From CAIKZZ01 sp037443765 (GTDB taxonomy: Bacteria > Pseudomonadota > Gammaproteobacteria > Steroidobacterales > Steroidobacteraceae): 16,553 bases of DNA. Within the stretch, counting starts at the first letter, position 1. Each line of letters begins with the position of its first letter. The notes beneath the pieces were generated by a model. It had not been told where the DNA came from, ran no database searches, and saw nothing but the letters and a program-made list of their open reading frames with translations. Shown piece after piece: positions 6,429 through 14,285 of this stretch. The position numbers and the translations under genes were made by a program. The stretch lies in contig JBBINS010000055.1 in assembly GCA_037443765.1 (NCBI GenBank), forward strand, positions 1 through 16,553. Direction: 5' to 3'.

Positions 6429-7114
6429 GCGGCCTGACGACCAGCCTGCCGCGCGCCGCCTGGCTCGTGCTCGAGCGCGACCTCCGGCTCGCCTTCCGCC
6501 GCTGGGAGCAGGTCACGCACCCGGTCGTGTTCTTCGTCATGGTCGCGACGCTGTTTCCGCTCGCGCTCAGCCCGGAGCCGGCGCTGCTGCGGAGCATCGC
6601 GCCGGGCGTGGTCTGGGTCGGCGCACTGCTGTCCTCGCTGCTCGCGCTCGAGTCGCTGTTCCGCACCGACCTCGAGGACGGCACGCTCGAGCAGCTGACG
6701 CTGTCCGGCCAGCCGCTCGCGTGGCTGCTGTTGTCGAAGACGCTCGCGCACTGGTTCCTGAGCGGCATCCCGCTCGTGGTCGCGGCGCCGGTGGTCGCGG
6801 TGTCGCTGGCCGCGCCCGGCGAGTCGATCGGCGTGCTGATGCTGTCGCTCGCGCTCGGCACCGGCGTGCTCAGCTTCATCGGCGCGGTGGGTGCGGCGCT
6901 GACGCTCGGCTCGCGCCGCGGCAGCGTGCTCCTGTCGCTCCTTGTGCTGCCGCTCGCGATGCCGGTGCTGATCTTCGGCTCGCGCGCCACCGACCAGGCG
7001 ATGCGGGGCGACTTGTCCAACGGCCCCCTGTGGCTGCTCGCGGCGATGCTGATCCTCGCCGTGACGCTCGCGCCGCTCGCCTCGGCGGCGGCGGTCCGGG
7101 TCAGTCTCGAATAG
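6425..7114 (+). CDS. ccmB: heme exporter membrane subunit CcmB
   Basis: CcmB is a 229-residue integral membrane protein with about six hydrophobic segments, the membrane partner of CcmA. The family pattern is visible at the N-terminus (LVLERDLRLAFRRWEQVTHPVVFFVMVATLFPLALSPEP), followed by ALLSSLLALESLFRTDLEDGTLEQLTLSG, which is highly typical of CcmB. The later helices include GALGTGVLS/IGAVGAALTLGSRRGS and LLVLPLAMPVLIFGS. Its ATG overlaps the ccmA stop by 4 nt, implying translational coupling. Length and content are normal. Confidence 0.95.
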   Translation: MSGLTTSLPRAAWLVLERDLRLAFRRWEQVTHPVVFFVMVATLFPLALSPEPALLRSIAPGVVWVGALLSSLLALESLFRTDLEDGTLEQLTLSGQPLAWLLLSKTLAHWFLSGIPLVVAAPVVAVSLAAPGESIGVLMLSLALGTGVLSFIGAVGAALTLGSRRGSVLLSLLVLPLAMPVLIFGSRATDQAMRGDLSNGPLWLLAAMLILAVTLAPLASAAAVRVSLE

Positions 7115-7133
7115 CGGATGGAGTAGGCAATAC

Positions 7134-7874
7134 GTGGCTACCTGGACCTGGTTTCACAAGCTGGCCTCGCCGCCGCACTTCTACCGGATCGCGGGCAAGA
7201 TGATCCCGTGGTTCGCGATCCCGGCGGCGCTCCTGATCGCCGCCGGGCTGTACGGCGGCCTCGTGCTGGCGCCGGCCGACTACCAGCAGGGCGATGCGTT
7301 CCGCATCATCTACCTGCACGTGCCGGCCGCCTGGCTGTCGCTGATGTGCTACATGACGATGGCGATCTCCGCCGCCGTCGGCCTGATCTGGCGCATCAAG
7401 CTGTCGCACGCGCTCGCCGCCGCCTCGGCGCCGATCGGCGCGTCGTTCGCGCTGCTCGCGCTCGCGACCGGCTCGCTGTGGGGCAAGCCCATGTGGGGCA
7501 CCTACTGGACGTGGGACGCCCGGCTGACGTCGGAGCTGATCCTGTTCTTCCTGTACCTCGGCTACATGGCGCTGCGCTCGGCCTTCGACGACCTGACGCG
7601 CGCCGACCGCGCGAGCGCGGTGCTGGCGCTCGTCGGCAGCGTCAACGTCCCGATCATCCATTTCTCGGTAACCTGGTGGAACTCGCTGCACCAGGGCTCG
7701 ACGGTGATGCGTAAGGGTGGCCCGGCGATGCCGGTGTCGATGCTGGCGCCGCTGCTGATGGCGGCGGCCGGATTCACGCTGCTGTACGCGGCGCTCGCCT
7801 GCATCCGGGTGCGCGGCGAGGTGCTGATCCGCGAGCGGAATGCGACGTGGCTGAAGGAACTCGGGTCGGCCTGA
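7134..7874 (+). CDS. ccmC: heme-handling membrane protein CcmC
   Basis: CcmC is a 246-residue, six-helix membrane protein of the heme-handling family that presents heme to CcmE on the periplasmic side. The tryptophan-rich WWD-type motif is WGTYWTWDARLTS (121-133). It is flanked by the two conserved heme-ligand histidines, H62 in YLHVPAAW and H186 in WWNSLHQGST. The start is GTG 7134, with a GGAG-type site 19 nt after the ccmB stop. All key residues are present, and the protein should be functional. Confidence 0.95.
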   Translation: MATWTWFHKLASPPHFYRIAGKMIPWFAIPAALLIAAGLYGGLVLAPADYQQGDAFRIIYLHVPAAWLSLMCYMTMAISAAVGLIWRIKLSHALAAASAPIGASFALLALATGSLWGKPMWGTYWTWDARLTSELILFFLYLGYMALRSAFDDLTRADRASAVLALVGSVNVPIIHFSVTWWNSLHQGSTVMRKGGPAMPVSMLAPLLMAAAGFTLLYAALACIRVRGEVLIRERNATWLKELGSA

Positions 7875-7895
7875 AACGCTCTTAGGAACTGCCCT

Positions 7896-8063
7896 ATGGA
7901 AGACTTTCTGCACATGGGCGGCTACGCCCGTTTCGTCTGGCCGGCCTACGGGCTCGGTTTCCTCGTATTGGCGTGGAACATCTGGTCGGCGCTCCGCGTG
8001 CAGCGCGACGCGCTCGCGCGGGCGCGTCGCCGGGCCGAGATCGGCCGCACCGAAGGAGAATGA
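7896..8063 (+). CDS. ccmD: heme exporter small subunit CcmD
   Basis: This 55-residue single-pass membrane protein sits at the expected place between ccmC and ccmE. The N-terminus reads MEDFLHMGGYARFVWPAYG, matching the CcmD pattern (F..MGGYA.YVW.AY), followed by one hydrophobic segment (about 18-33) and a basic cytoplasmic tail rich in Arg and Ala. CcmD holds CcmE on the CcmABC complex and helps release heme-loaded CcmE. AGGAACT precedes ATG 7896. Such short genes are easily missed by automatic calling. Confidence 0.9.
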   Translation: MEDFLHMGGYARFVWPAYGLGFLVLAWNIWSALRVQRDALARARRRAEIGRTEGE

Positions 8064-8065
8064 CT

Positions 8066-8098
8066 ATGGCAATGGTGAACACCGGAGGTGCGTCATGA
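8066..8098 (+). other. 10-codon mini-ORF coupled to the ccmE start
   Basis: Between ccmD and ccmE, ATG 8066 opens a frame of ten codons (MAMVNTGGAS) whose TGA at 8096-8098 overlaps the ccmE ATG as ATGA. A strong ribosome site (GAAGGAGAA, 8052-8060) lies 5 nt before it, inside the ccmD end. The ccmE site (GGAGGTG) lies within the mini-ORF. Translation is plausible but unproven. It may be a leader that feeds ribosomes into ccmE, or simply a chance frame. Confidence 0.3.
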
Positions 8099-8532
8099 CT
8101 CCGCGCCGCAAGCGTCTGCTGGCGGTCCTCGCGATCGTCGCCGGCGTGGGCCTCGCGACCGCCGTCGCGATCAAGGCCTTCGACAACAACCTGTCGTACT
8201 TCTACGACCCGTCGCAGGTCGCCGACGGCAAGGCGCCGGGCGACAAGAGCTTCCGGATCGGCGGCATGGTCACGCAGGGCAGCGTCGCGCGCACGCCCGG
8301 CACCCTCGAGGTGCACTTCGTGCTCACCGACTTCGCGCACAGCGTGCCGGTGTCGTACACGGGCCTGCTGCCGGACCTGTTCCGCGAGGGGCAGGGCATC
8401 ATCGCGCACGGGCGCCTGCGGGACGGCGTGTTCGTCGCCGACGAGGTGCTCGCCAAGCACGACGAGAAGTACACGCCGCCGGAGGTCGCCAAGTCGATGA
8501 AGCGCCCGGGCGCGGCAGAGGGACGGACGTGA
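8095..8532 (+). CDS. ccmE: periplasmic heme chaperone CcmE
   Basis: CcmE is a 145-residue protein anchored by one N-terminal transmembrane helix (about residues 8-28), with a periplasmic OB-fold beta domain. It binds heme covalently through the conserved His and passes it to CcmF. The signature is LAKHDEKYTPPEV, with heme-binding H122 and axial Y126 in the HxxxY spacing typical of the proteobacterial form. FRIGGMV and VPVSYTGLLPDLFREGQG are also typical. GGAGGTG just upstream supports ATG 8095. The last bases overlap the ccmF GTG (GTGA). Confidence 0.95.
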   Translation: MTPRRKRLLAVLAIVAGVGLATAVAIKAFDNNLSYFYDPSQVADGKAPGDKSFRIGGMVTQGSVARTPGTLEVHFVLTDFAHSVPVSYTGLLPDLFREGQGIIAHGRLRDGVFVADEVLAKHDEKYTPPEVAKSMKRPGAAEGRT

Positions 8533-10490
8533 TCCCCGAACTCGGTACGCTGGCGCTCGTCCTCGCGCTGCTGCTCGCCACCGCGCAGGCCTTCTTCGGG
8601 CTGGCCGGCGCCCATCGCAACCGCGAGTCCTGGATGGCGGTCGCGACGCCCGCGGTCGCGGGCGTGTGGGTGTTCGTCACCTTCGCCTTCGGCATCCTCG
8701 CGTACTCGTTCGTCGTCCACGACTTCTCGGTTCAGTACGTCGCGGCCAACTCGAACTCCGAGCTGCCGCTGCTGTACCGGATCGCGGCGGTGTGGGGCGC
8801 GCACGAGGGTTCGCTTCTGCTGTGGATCGAGCTGCTCGCGACCTGGGCACTGCTGGTCGCGGCGCTGTCGGGCGGGTTGCCGATCGCGTTCCGCGCCCGC
8901 GTGCTCGGCGTGCTCGGCATGATTGGCGTCGGCTTCCTGCTCTTCACGCTGCTGACCTCGAGCCCGTTCGCCCGGCTGATCCCGGCCGCGCAGGACGGCG
9001 CGGACCTGAACCCGCTGCTGCAGGACCCGGCGCTCGCCGCGCACCCGCCGATGCTCTACATGGGCTACGTCGGCACCTCGGTCGCGTTCGCCTTCGCCGT
9101 CGCGGCGATGCTCTCGGGCAAGCTCGACGCCGCATGGGCGCGCTGGACCCGGCCGTGGACGGTCGCCGCGTGGGTGTGCCTCACGGTCGGCATCGCCCTC
9201 GGCAGCTGGTGGGCGTACTACGTCCTGGGCTGGGGCGGCTGGTGGTTCTGGGACCCGGTCGAGAACGCCTCGTTCATGCCGTGGCTCGCGACCACGGCGC
9301 TGATCCACTCGCTCGCCGTGACCGAGAAGCGCGGCCTGTTCAAGAGCTGGACGCTGCTGCTCGCGGTGTTCGCGTTCTCGCTCAGCCTGCTCGGCACCTT
9401 CCTCGTGCGTTCCGGCGTGCTCGTGTCGGTACACGCCTTCGCCTCGGATCCGTCGCGCGGCCTGTTCATCCTCGCGCTGCTGCTGTTCTTCATCGTCGGC
9501 TCGCTGACGCTGTTCGCGATCCGCGCGCCGACGCTGAGGTCGGAGGGCGGCTTCGAGCTCGTCTCGCGCGAGTCGTTCCTGCTGCTCAACAACGCGCTGC
9601 TAGTGGCCGCCGCGTGCCTGATTCTCGTCGGCGAGCTGTGGCCGCTGCTGATGGACGCCTTCGATCTCGGCAAGATCTCGGTCGGCCCGCCGTACTACAA
9701 CATGGTGTTCCTGGTGCCGATGGTGCCGCTCGTGCTGCTGCTCGGCGTCGGCATGCACGCCGGCTGGCGACGGGCGCTGCTGAAGTCCCGGCAGCGGATC
9801 CTGCTCACGCTCGCGGGCGTCGCGGCGGTACTCGGCATCCTGATCGCGCTGGTCGGCTACGGCGGCCCGGGCACGCCGCTGACGATCATCTGCTTCGCGA
9901 CCGCGCTCTTCATCATGGCCTCGGCATTGATCGAGCCGATCGAGCAGTGGCGCCGCGGCCAGACGCTGCCGCGCGCCGCGCTCGGCATGGCGATCGCGCA
10001 CTTCGGCGTCGGCGTGTGGATGATGGGCGTCACGGGCGTCGTCTCCTACAAGGTCGAGAAGGACGTCAGCCTCGCGCCCGGCGAGTCGGCGACCATCGGC
10101 GGCTACACGTTCAAGTACGAGGGCTCCCGGCAGGTCGACGGCCCGAATTACGAGGCGCTCGAGGCCAAGGTGGTCATCAGCCGCGGCGACAAGCTGATCG
10201 CGGAGCTGCCGACCCAGAAGCGGACCTACCGCGTGCAGAAGAACCCGATGACGCACGCCGGCATCGACGTCGCGTGGAACCGCGACCTGTTCGTCGCGCT
10301 CGGCGACGACCTCGGCGGCGGCAAGTGGAGCATGCGGGTGCAGTACAAGCCCCTCGTGCGCTACATCTGGCTCGGCGCCGTCGTGATGGCGATCGGCGGC
10401 CTGGTGGCGATCCTCGACAAGCGGTACCGCGTGCGCCGCACGGCGGACGAACCCGCCCTCGCGCCGGGCGCCGCCCGGAAGACGGTGTAA
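8529..10490 (+). CDS. ccmF: cytochrome c heme lyase subunit CcmF
   Basis: CcmF is a 653-residue polytopic membrane protein that takes heme from holo-CcmE and, with CcmH and CcmI, attaches it to apocytochrome c. The WWD heme-handling motif GWGGWWFWDPVENASFMPWL occupies 234-253, with conserved His-bearing loops nearby (VWGAHEGSLLLW, AAHPPMLYMGY, LIHSLAVTEKRG). The C-terminal third contains a large periplasmic domain (VEKDVSLAPGESATIGGYTF...) before the last helix. The start is GTG 8529, overlapping the ccmE stop by 4 nt. The frame is open to 8088, but that part lies over ccmE in another frame and is not coding. Confidence 0.95.
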   Translation: MIPELGTLALVLALLLATAQAFFGLAGAHRNRESWMAVATPAVAGVWVFVTFAFGILAYSFVVHDFSVQYVAANSNSELPLLYRIAAVWGAHEGSLLLWIELLATWALLVAALSGGLPIAFRARVLGVLGMIGVGFLLFTLLTSSPFARLIPAAQDGADLNPLLQDPALAAHPPMLYMGYVGTSVAFAFAVAAMLSGKLDAAWARWTRPWTVAAWVCLTVGIALGSWWAYYVLGWGGWWFWDPVENASFMPWLATTALIHSLAVTEKRGLFKSWTLLLAVFAFSLSLLGTFLVRSGVLVSVHAFASDPSRGLFILALLLFFIVGSLTLFAIRAPTLRSEGGFELVSRESFLLLNNALLVAAACLILVGELWPLLMDAFDLGKISVGPPYYNMVFLVPMVPLVLLLGVGMHAGWRRALLKSRQRILLTLAGVAAVLGILIALVGYGGPGTPLTIICFATALFIMASALIEPIEQWRRGQTLPRAALGMAIAHFGVGVWMMGVTGVVSYKVEKDVSLAPGESATIGGYTFKYEGSRQVDGPNYEALEAKVVISRGDKLIAELPTQKRTYRVQKNPMTHAGIDVAWNRDLFVALGDDLGGGKWSMRVQYKPLVRYIWLGAVVMAIGGLVAILDKRYRVRRTADEPALAPGAARKTV

Positions 10491-10494
10491 TCGC

Positions 10495-11040
10495 ATGTGG
10501 CGTTACTTTGCCCCGGCCGGCGCGTTCCTCGCGCTCGGCGCATTGTTCGGGTTGGCGCTGTGGAAGATCGGTGCCGGCAAGCTCGACATCCGCGAGATCA
10601 AGTCGCCGCTGATCGGCAAGCCGGCGCCGGCCTTCGTGCTACCGTCGCTGACCGATCCCGCGCGGCAGGTCGACTCGCGCACGCTCGCGGGCAAGCCGTA
10701 CCTGTTCAACGTCTGGGGCACCTGGTGCGGCGAGTGCCGCGCGGAGCACTCGGCGCTGCTCGCGATCGCGCGCATGAACAGCGTGCAGCTCATCGGCCTC
10801 GACTGGAAGGATGACCATCAGGAGGCGGTCGCCTACCTCGCCTCGCTCGGCAATCCGTACGCCGAGGTCGCGGCCGACAACGACGGCCGCACCGCCATCA
10901 ACTGGGGCGTGTACGGCGCGCCCGAGACCTTCCTCGTGTCGGCCGACGGCATCGTCTTGGAGAAGCACATCGGCGCGATCAGCATGGCCATCTGGCAGCA
11001 GAAGTTCGCGCCGCACCTGAAGGCCGGGGGGCCGTCATGA
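10495..11040 (+). CDS. ccmG: thiol:disulfide interchange protein CcmG (DsbE)
   Basis: CcmG is a 181-residue, membrane-anchored (helix about 6-24) periplasmic thioredoxin-fold protein. It reduces CcmH or apocytochrome cysteines using electrons from DsbD. The CcmG features are IGKPAPAFVLPSL, NVWGTWCGECRAEH (C78, C81) and NWGVYGAPETFLV with the cis-proline P143 and acidic E144. The active site CGEC differs from the Pro-containing CPTC/CVPC type of well-studied homologues. It begins 4 nt after the ccmF stop, and its stop overlaps the ccmH ATG. Confidence 0.94.
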   Translation: MWRYFAPAGAFLALGALFGLALWKIGAGKLDIREIKSPLIGKPAPAFVLPSLTDPARQVDSRTLAGKPYLFNVWGTWCGECRAEHSALLAIARMNSVQLIGLDWKDDHQEAVAYLASLGNPYAEVAADNDGRTAINWGVYGAPETFLVSADGIVLEKHIGAISMAIWQQKFAPHLKAGGPS

Positions 11041-11459
11041 GCCGCTGGCTGACGCTCGTCGTGCTCGCGCTCGTGACGAGCGCGGCGCTCGCCATCGACA
11101 CCGAGGCGGCGTTCCCCGACGCCGCGCGGCAGGAGCGCTACGACCGGTGGATCCACGAGCTGCGCTGCGTGCAGTGCCAGAACGCGGCGATCGCGGACTC
11201 GCCGGTCGGGCTCGCCTCGGACCTCCGGCGCCAGGTCCGCGAGATGATCGCGGCCGGGCAGTCCGACGCCCAGATCAAGACGTTCATGACCGAGCGCTAC
11301 GGCGACTTCGTGCTCTACGACCCGCCCCTGACGGCGCGCACTTATTTCCTGTGGGCGGCCCCTGGGCTGCTCCTCGTCGTCTGCGTCGGCTTCGCCGTGC
11401 GCGTGATCGTGCGGCGCTCCAAGGCGCCGATTGATTCCGATCCGGAGGAACCGGCTTGA
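11037..11459 (+). CDS. ccmH: cytochrome c maturation protein CcmH (CycL type)
   Basis: CcmH is a 140-residue protein with a signal sequence (cleavage near ALA-19), a short helical-bundle domain and one C-terminal transmembrane segment (about 102-127). The redox motif is LRCVQCQN, with C44 and C47, which interacts with the apocytochrome CXXCH cysteines and with CcmG. It corresponds to the N-terminal half of E. coli CcmH; here the C-terminal TPR half is the separate gene ccmI. ATG 11037 overlaps the ccmG stop. Confidence 0.95.
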   Translation: MSRWLTLVVLALVTSAALAIDTEAAFPDAARQERYDRWIHELRCVQCQNAAIADSPVGLASDLRRQVREMIAAGQSDAQIKTFMTERYGDFVLYDPPLTARTYFLWAAPGLLLVVCVGFAVRVIVRRSKAPIDSDPEEPA

Positions 11460-12550
11460 CTACCTTCATCCTCGCCGCCGCCCTGATGGTGTCGATCGCC
11501 CTGGGGTTGCTCGCGTGGCCGCTGTGGCAGGGACGCACCACCGACGGGCGCGGCACGCTCATCGCCCTCGGCGTCGTCGTCATCGCGCTGCCGCTCGGTG
11601 CGGCGCTCGTGTACCGCACCTCGAGCAACTGGAGCTGGGACCCGTCGGTCACCCAGGGGCCGGCCGGCCAGCATTCGCTCGACGAGGCCGTGGTCAAGCT
11701 CGAGGCGCGCCTCAAGGAAAACCCGGGTGACGTCGACGGCTGGCTGCTGCTCGCGCGATCGCACTACGTGTCGCAGCGTTTCCAGAAGGCGTCCGAGGCC
11801 TACGGCCGCGCCTACCAGCTGTCGGGCGGCCAGAACCTCGAGGCGGTGGTCGGATACGGCGAGACGCTCGCGCTGGTGGACCAGAACGCGATGCGCGCGA
11901 AGGCGGGTGAGCTGTTCGAGCAGGCCCTCAAGATGGACCCGGCGAACCAGAAGGCACTGTTCTACGGCGGCGTCGCCGCGGCCGTGGGTGGCCGCCTGCC
12001 GGTCGCGCGCGAACGCTGGATGACGCTGCTGCGACAGGAGCTGCCGGCGGAGGTCAAGACGGTAATCGTGCAGCGGATCCAGGAAGTCGACCAGCAGCTC
12101 GGCACGGGACCGGATCCCGAACTCGCCAAGTACGCCGCGGCGGCGCCGGTGTCGGCGATGCCTGCGGCGGCAGCCGCGGCGCCGGCCGCCGGTGGCGCGC
12201 CCGCACCCGGCGTCGTGACCGTGCGCATCCGCATCAGCCCCGCGCTCGCCTCCAAGCTGCCGGCCGGGGCGCCGCTGTTCGTGCTGGCGCGCGACCCGAC
12301 GCAGCCGGGCCCGCCGTTCGGCGCCAAGCGCTTCCCGAGCGCCGCCCTGCCGATGGAAGTGCAGCTCACCGAGCAGGACGCGATGATGCCGACGCGGACG
12401 ATCAAGGACGCCAAGCAGCTCGTGATCGTCGCGCGCTTCTCGACCTCCGGCATGCCGACCCAGGCCAGCGGCGACCTCTATGGCGAGGTGCCGTACGACC
12501 TCAAGCAGGGCAAGGCGGTCGATCTGCTGATCGACAAGCAAGCGCCCTGA
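11456..12550 (+). CDS. ccmI: cytochrome c maturation protein CcmI (CycH), TPR apocytochrome chaperone
   Basis: CcmI is a 364-residue protein with two N-terminal transmembrane helices (about 3-24 and 34-53), a periplasmic TPR region (about 70-205: ENPGDVDGWLLLARSHY, FQKASEAYGRAYQL, NAMRAKAGELFEQALKMDP), an Ala/Pro-rich linker and a C-terminal beta domain (about 230-364). CcmI binds the C-terminus of apocytochrome c and delivers it to CcmF/CcmH. The start is TTG 11456, overlapping the ccmH TGA and preceded by a strong GGAGGAA (11443-11449). TTG is unusual, but no better start exists that keeps the first helix. Confidence 0.92.
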   Translation: MTTFILAAALMVSIALGLLAWPLWQGRTTDGRGTLIALGVVVIALPLGAALVYRTSSNWSWDPSVTQGPAGQHSLDEAVVKLEARLKENPGDVDGWLLLARSHYVSQRFQKASEAYGRAYQLSGGQNLEAVVGYGETLALVDQNAMRAKAGELFEQALKMDPANQKALFYGGVAAAVGGRLPVARERWMTLLRQELPAEVKTVIVQRIQEVDQQLGTGPDPELAKYAAAAPVSAMPAAAAAAPAAGGAPAPGVVTVRIRISPALASKLPAGAPLFVLARDPTQPGPPFGAKRFPSAALPMEVQLTEQDAMMPTRTIKDAKQLVIVARFSTSGMPTQASGDLYGEVPYDLKQGKAVDLLIDKQAP

Positions 12551-12552
12551 GC

Positions 12553-13788
12553 ATGGCGCGCGAGCCGGGCGAGTGGCGCCGGCTCGCGCTGTCGTTCGCG
12601 TATTTCGCGCTGCTGCTCGCAAGCTACTACCTGATCCGCCCGGTCCGCGACGCGCTCGCGGCCGGCAGCGGCGCGGCCAGCATCAAGTACCTCGCGACCG
12701 CCGTGTTCGTCGTGATGCTCGCGATCGTGCCGGTGTTCGGCTGGCTGGTCGCGCACGTGCGTCGTTCGCTGCTCGTGCCGCTCACCTACGCGTTCTTCGC
12801 GGCCAATCTCGTGGTCTTCGCCGCGCTGTTCCGGCTCGATCCCGACGCCGTCTGGACCGGGCGCGTGTTCTACGTCTGGACGACGGTGTTCAACCTCTTC
12901 GTCGTGTCGGTGTTCTGGAGCTTCATGGCCGACCTCTGGCGCGAGGAGGAGGGGCGGCGCCTCTTCGGGGTGATCGCCGCCGGCGGCAGCCTCGGCGGCA
13001 TCGCCGGCCCGCTCGCGGCGCGAACGCTCGCCGACAGCGTCGGCACCGCGGGCCTGACGCTGATTGCCGCGGCGCTCCTCGCGGCGACGATCGTCGCGAT
13101 CGTGCTGCTCGGCCGCGAGCGGCGCGACGCGCCGGCGGGCGCCGGCGCGCAGCCCGACGAGCCGGTCGGCGGCGCGACCCTCGCCGGGCTCTCGCGACTG
13201 GTCGCCTCGCCGTTCCTGCTCGGCATCGCCGCGCTGGTCGCGCTCGGCTCGCTGCTCGGGATGATCGTCTACATCGAGCTCGCGAAGGCGGCCGCGACCG
13301 AGTTCGCGACCGCCGCCGCGCGCACCGCGTTCTACTCCGAGCGCGACCTGTGGGTGAACGGCGCGAGTCTGGTGCTGCAGCTGTTGGTCGTCGGGCCGCT
13401 TGCGCAGCGCTTCGGCGTGCGGCCGCTGCTCGCGGGCACGGCCGCGCTCGCGCTCGCCGGATTCGCCGGTCTCGCCGCCGCGCCGCTCGCCGGTGCGCTG
13501 CTCGCGGTCAACGTGCTGCTGCGCACGACCGAGTTCGGCATCGGCAAGCCGAACCGCGACATGCTCTACACCGTCGTCGACGCCGAGACCAAGTACAAGG
13601 TCAAGAACGTCGTCGACACGGTCGTCTACCGCGGCAGCGACGTGCTCTCCGGCTGGGTGCACGCGGCGCTCGGGCTGCTCGGCCTCACGCTCGCCGGCAT
13701 CGCCACCGTCGCCGCCCTGGCCGCCGCGGCGCTGGTCGCGATCGCGTGGGCGGTCGGAACGGGCTACCGGCGCCGCGGCGGGACCTGA
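12553..13788 (+). CDS. Npt1/Npt2-like (ATP/ADP translocase-type) MFS transporter
   Basis: This is a 411-residue polytopic membrane protein with roughly 11-12 hydrophobic segments. The N-terminus has YYLIRPVRDAL (25-35), the conserved start of the nucleotide-transporter-like NTT/Npt1-Npt2 group. Other family-like parts are WSFMADLWREEEGRRLFGVIAAGGSLGGIAGP and GKPNRDMLYTVVDAETKYKVKNVVDTVVYRGSDVLSGW. Classical members exchange ATP for ADP in intracellular parasites and plastids. Free-living bacteria carry distant relatives of unknown substrate, so nucleotide transport should not be assumed. ATG 12553 lies 2 nt after the ccmI stop, so the gene is the last member of the ccm transcript. Confidence 0.75.
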   Translation: MAREPGEWRRLALSFAYFALLLASYYLIRPVRDALAAGSGAASIKYLATAVFVVMLAIVPVFGWLVAHVRRSLLVPLTYAFFAANLVVFAALFRLDPDAVWTGRVFYVWTTVFNLFVVSVFWSFMADLWREEEGRRLFGVIAAGGSLGGIAGPLAARTLADSVGTAGLTLIAAALLAATIVAIVLLGRERRDAPAGAGAQPDEPVGGATLAGLSRLVASPFLLGIAALVALGSLLGMIVYIELAKAAATEFATAAARTAFYSERDLWVNGASLVLQLLVVGPLAQRFGVRPLLAGTAALALAGFAGLAAAPLAGALLAVNVLLRTTEFGIGKPNRDMLYTVVDAETKYKVKNVVDTVVYRGSDVLSGWVHAALGLLGLTLAGIATVAALAAAALVAIAWAVGTGYRRRGGT

Positions 13789-13796
13789 ACGCCGCG
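13774..13796. terminator. possible hairpin at the convergent gene end
   Basis: CGCGGCG (13774-13780) pairs with CGCCGCG (13790-13796) around a 9-nt loop that contains the transporter stop codon. It lies just before the 25-nt gap separating this gene from the opposing MAPEG gene. There is no U-run on either side, so it is weak evidence for a bidirectional end. Confidence 0.25.
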
Positions 13797-13813
13797 CGGG
13801 CCGTGCCGGCGGG

Positions 13814-14206
13814 CTATCGCGCCAACAGCTGCCAGGCCACGCACAGCTGGCAGCCGACCCCGGTTGAGAATGCGAGCGTGCGGACCCACGGCACCCCGAA
13901 CGTGTATGCGCCGAGGTGCACGACGCGCGCCCAGAAGTAGACGGTCGCCGAGCCGGCGATCGCGGGGCTGCTGATGCCCGCGGCGTGCGCGGTGAGCACG
14001 AGCGCGGAGAACACCACGAGGTTCTCGACCGCGTTGTAGTGGGCCGCCTTCATGCGCCGTGCCCACGGCGCGAGCGGCCGCGGGTTCTCCGGGTAGCCGA
14101 CGGCGTCGAGGAGCCCGCGCACGGTGATCGTGTTCAGGATGTACGGGATCCAGGCGAGCGCCGTCAGCAGCGTGACGAGCGTCAGGTACTTCAGTTCCGT
14201 CGTCAT
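13814..14206 (-). CDS. MAPEG family membrane protein
   Basis: This is a 130-residue, four-helix membrane protein. It matches the MAPEG family (membrane-associated eicosanoid/glutathione metabolism) pattern with PYILNTITVRGLLDAVGYPENP, then the key RMKAAHYNAVENLVVFSALVL segment (R..A..N..EN) at about 51-71, and a C-terminal pair of helices. Bacterial members are often annotated only by family; glutathione-dependent detoxification is possible but not shown. AAGGGGG (14212-14218 on the opposite strand) precedes ATG 14206. It converges on the ccm-transporter operon and follows the arginase and broken ArsC genes in the same direction. Confidence 0.85.
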   Translation of the reverse strand: MTTELKYLTLVTLLTALAWIPYILNTITVRGLLDAVGYPENPRPLAPWARRMKAAHYNAVENLVVFSALVLTAHAAGISSPAIAGSATVYFWARVVHLGAYTFGVPWVRTLAFSTGVGCQLCVAWQLLAR

Positions 14207-14260
14207 TGAAACCCCCTTGAGATAAACGCTGTAACGATCTGTTTATTAATGTTTTACGGA
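14207..14260 (-). promoter_or_regulatory. AT-rich region upstream of the MAPEG gene
   Basis: Roughly 14219-14257 is sharply AT-rich against its surroundings and lies directly upstream of the MAPEG ribosome site, so it probably contains that gene's promoter. No -35/-10 pair with good spacing and a sensible leader length could be fixed. It also marks the place where the ArsC-like coding similarity has been lost. Confidence 0.35.
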
Positions 14261-14285
14261 GGGGAGCGGGCGGCGATCGGTTCGA

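Noticed and set aside
8088..8528. An N-terminal extension of CcmF over the whole of ccmE
   Set aside because: The extension is a different frame of ccmE with no membrane or family features. GTG 8529 gives the normal CcmF start and a 4-nt overlap.
12553..13788. A true ATP/ADP energy-parasitism translocase
   Set aside because: The gene sits in a free-living-type chromosomal context within a ccm operon. Only general family similarity is visible, so energy parasitism is not supported.
14237..14250. LINR in the ArsC frame after the truncation, resembling the ILINRP loop of intact ArsC
   Set aside because: It is encoded by TTA, ATA and AGA codons that are out of character for this genome, in AT-rich sequence with no flanking similarity. 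Coincidence is likelier than a retained motif.
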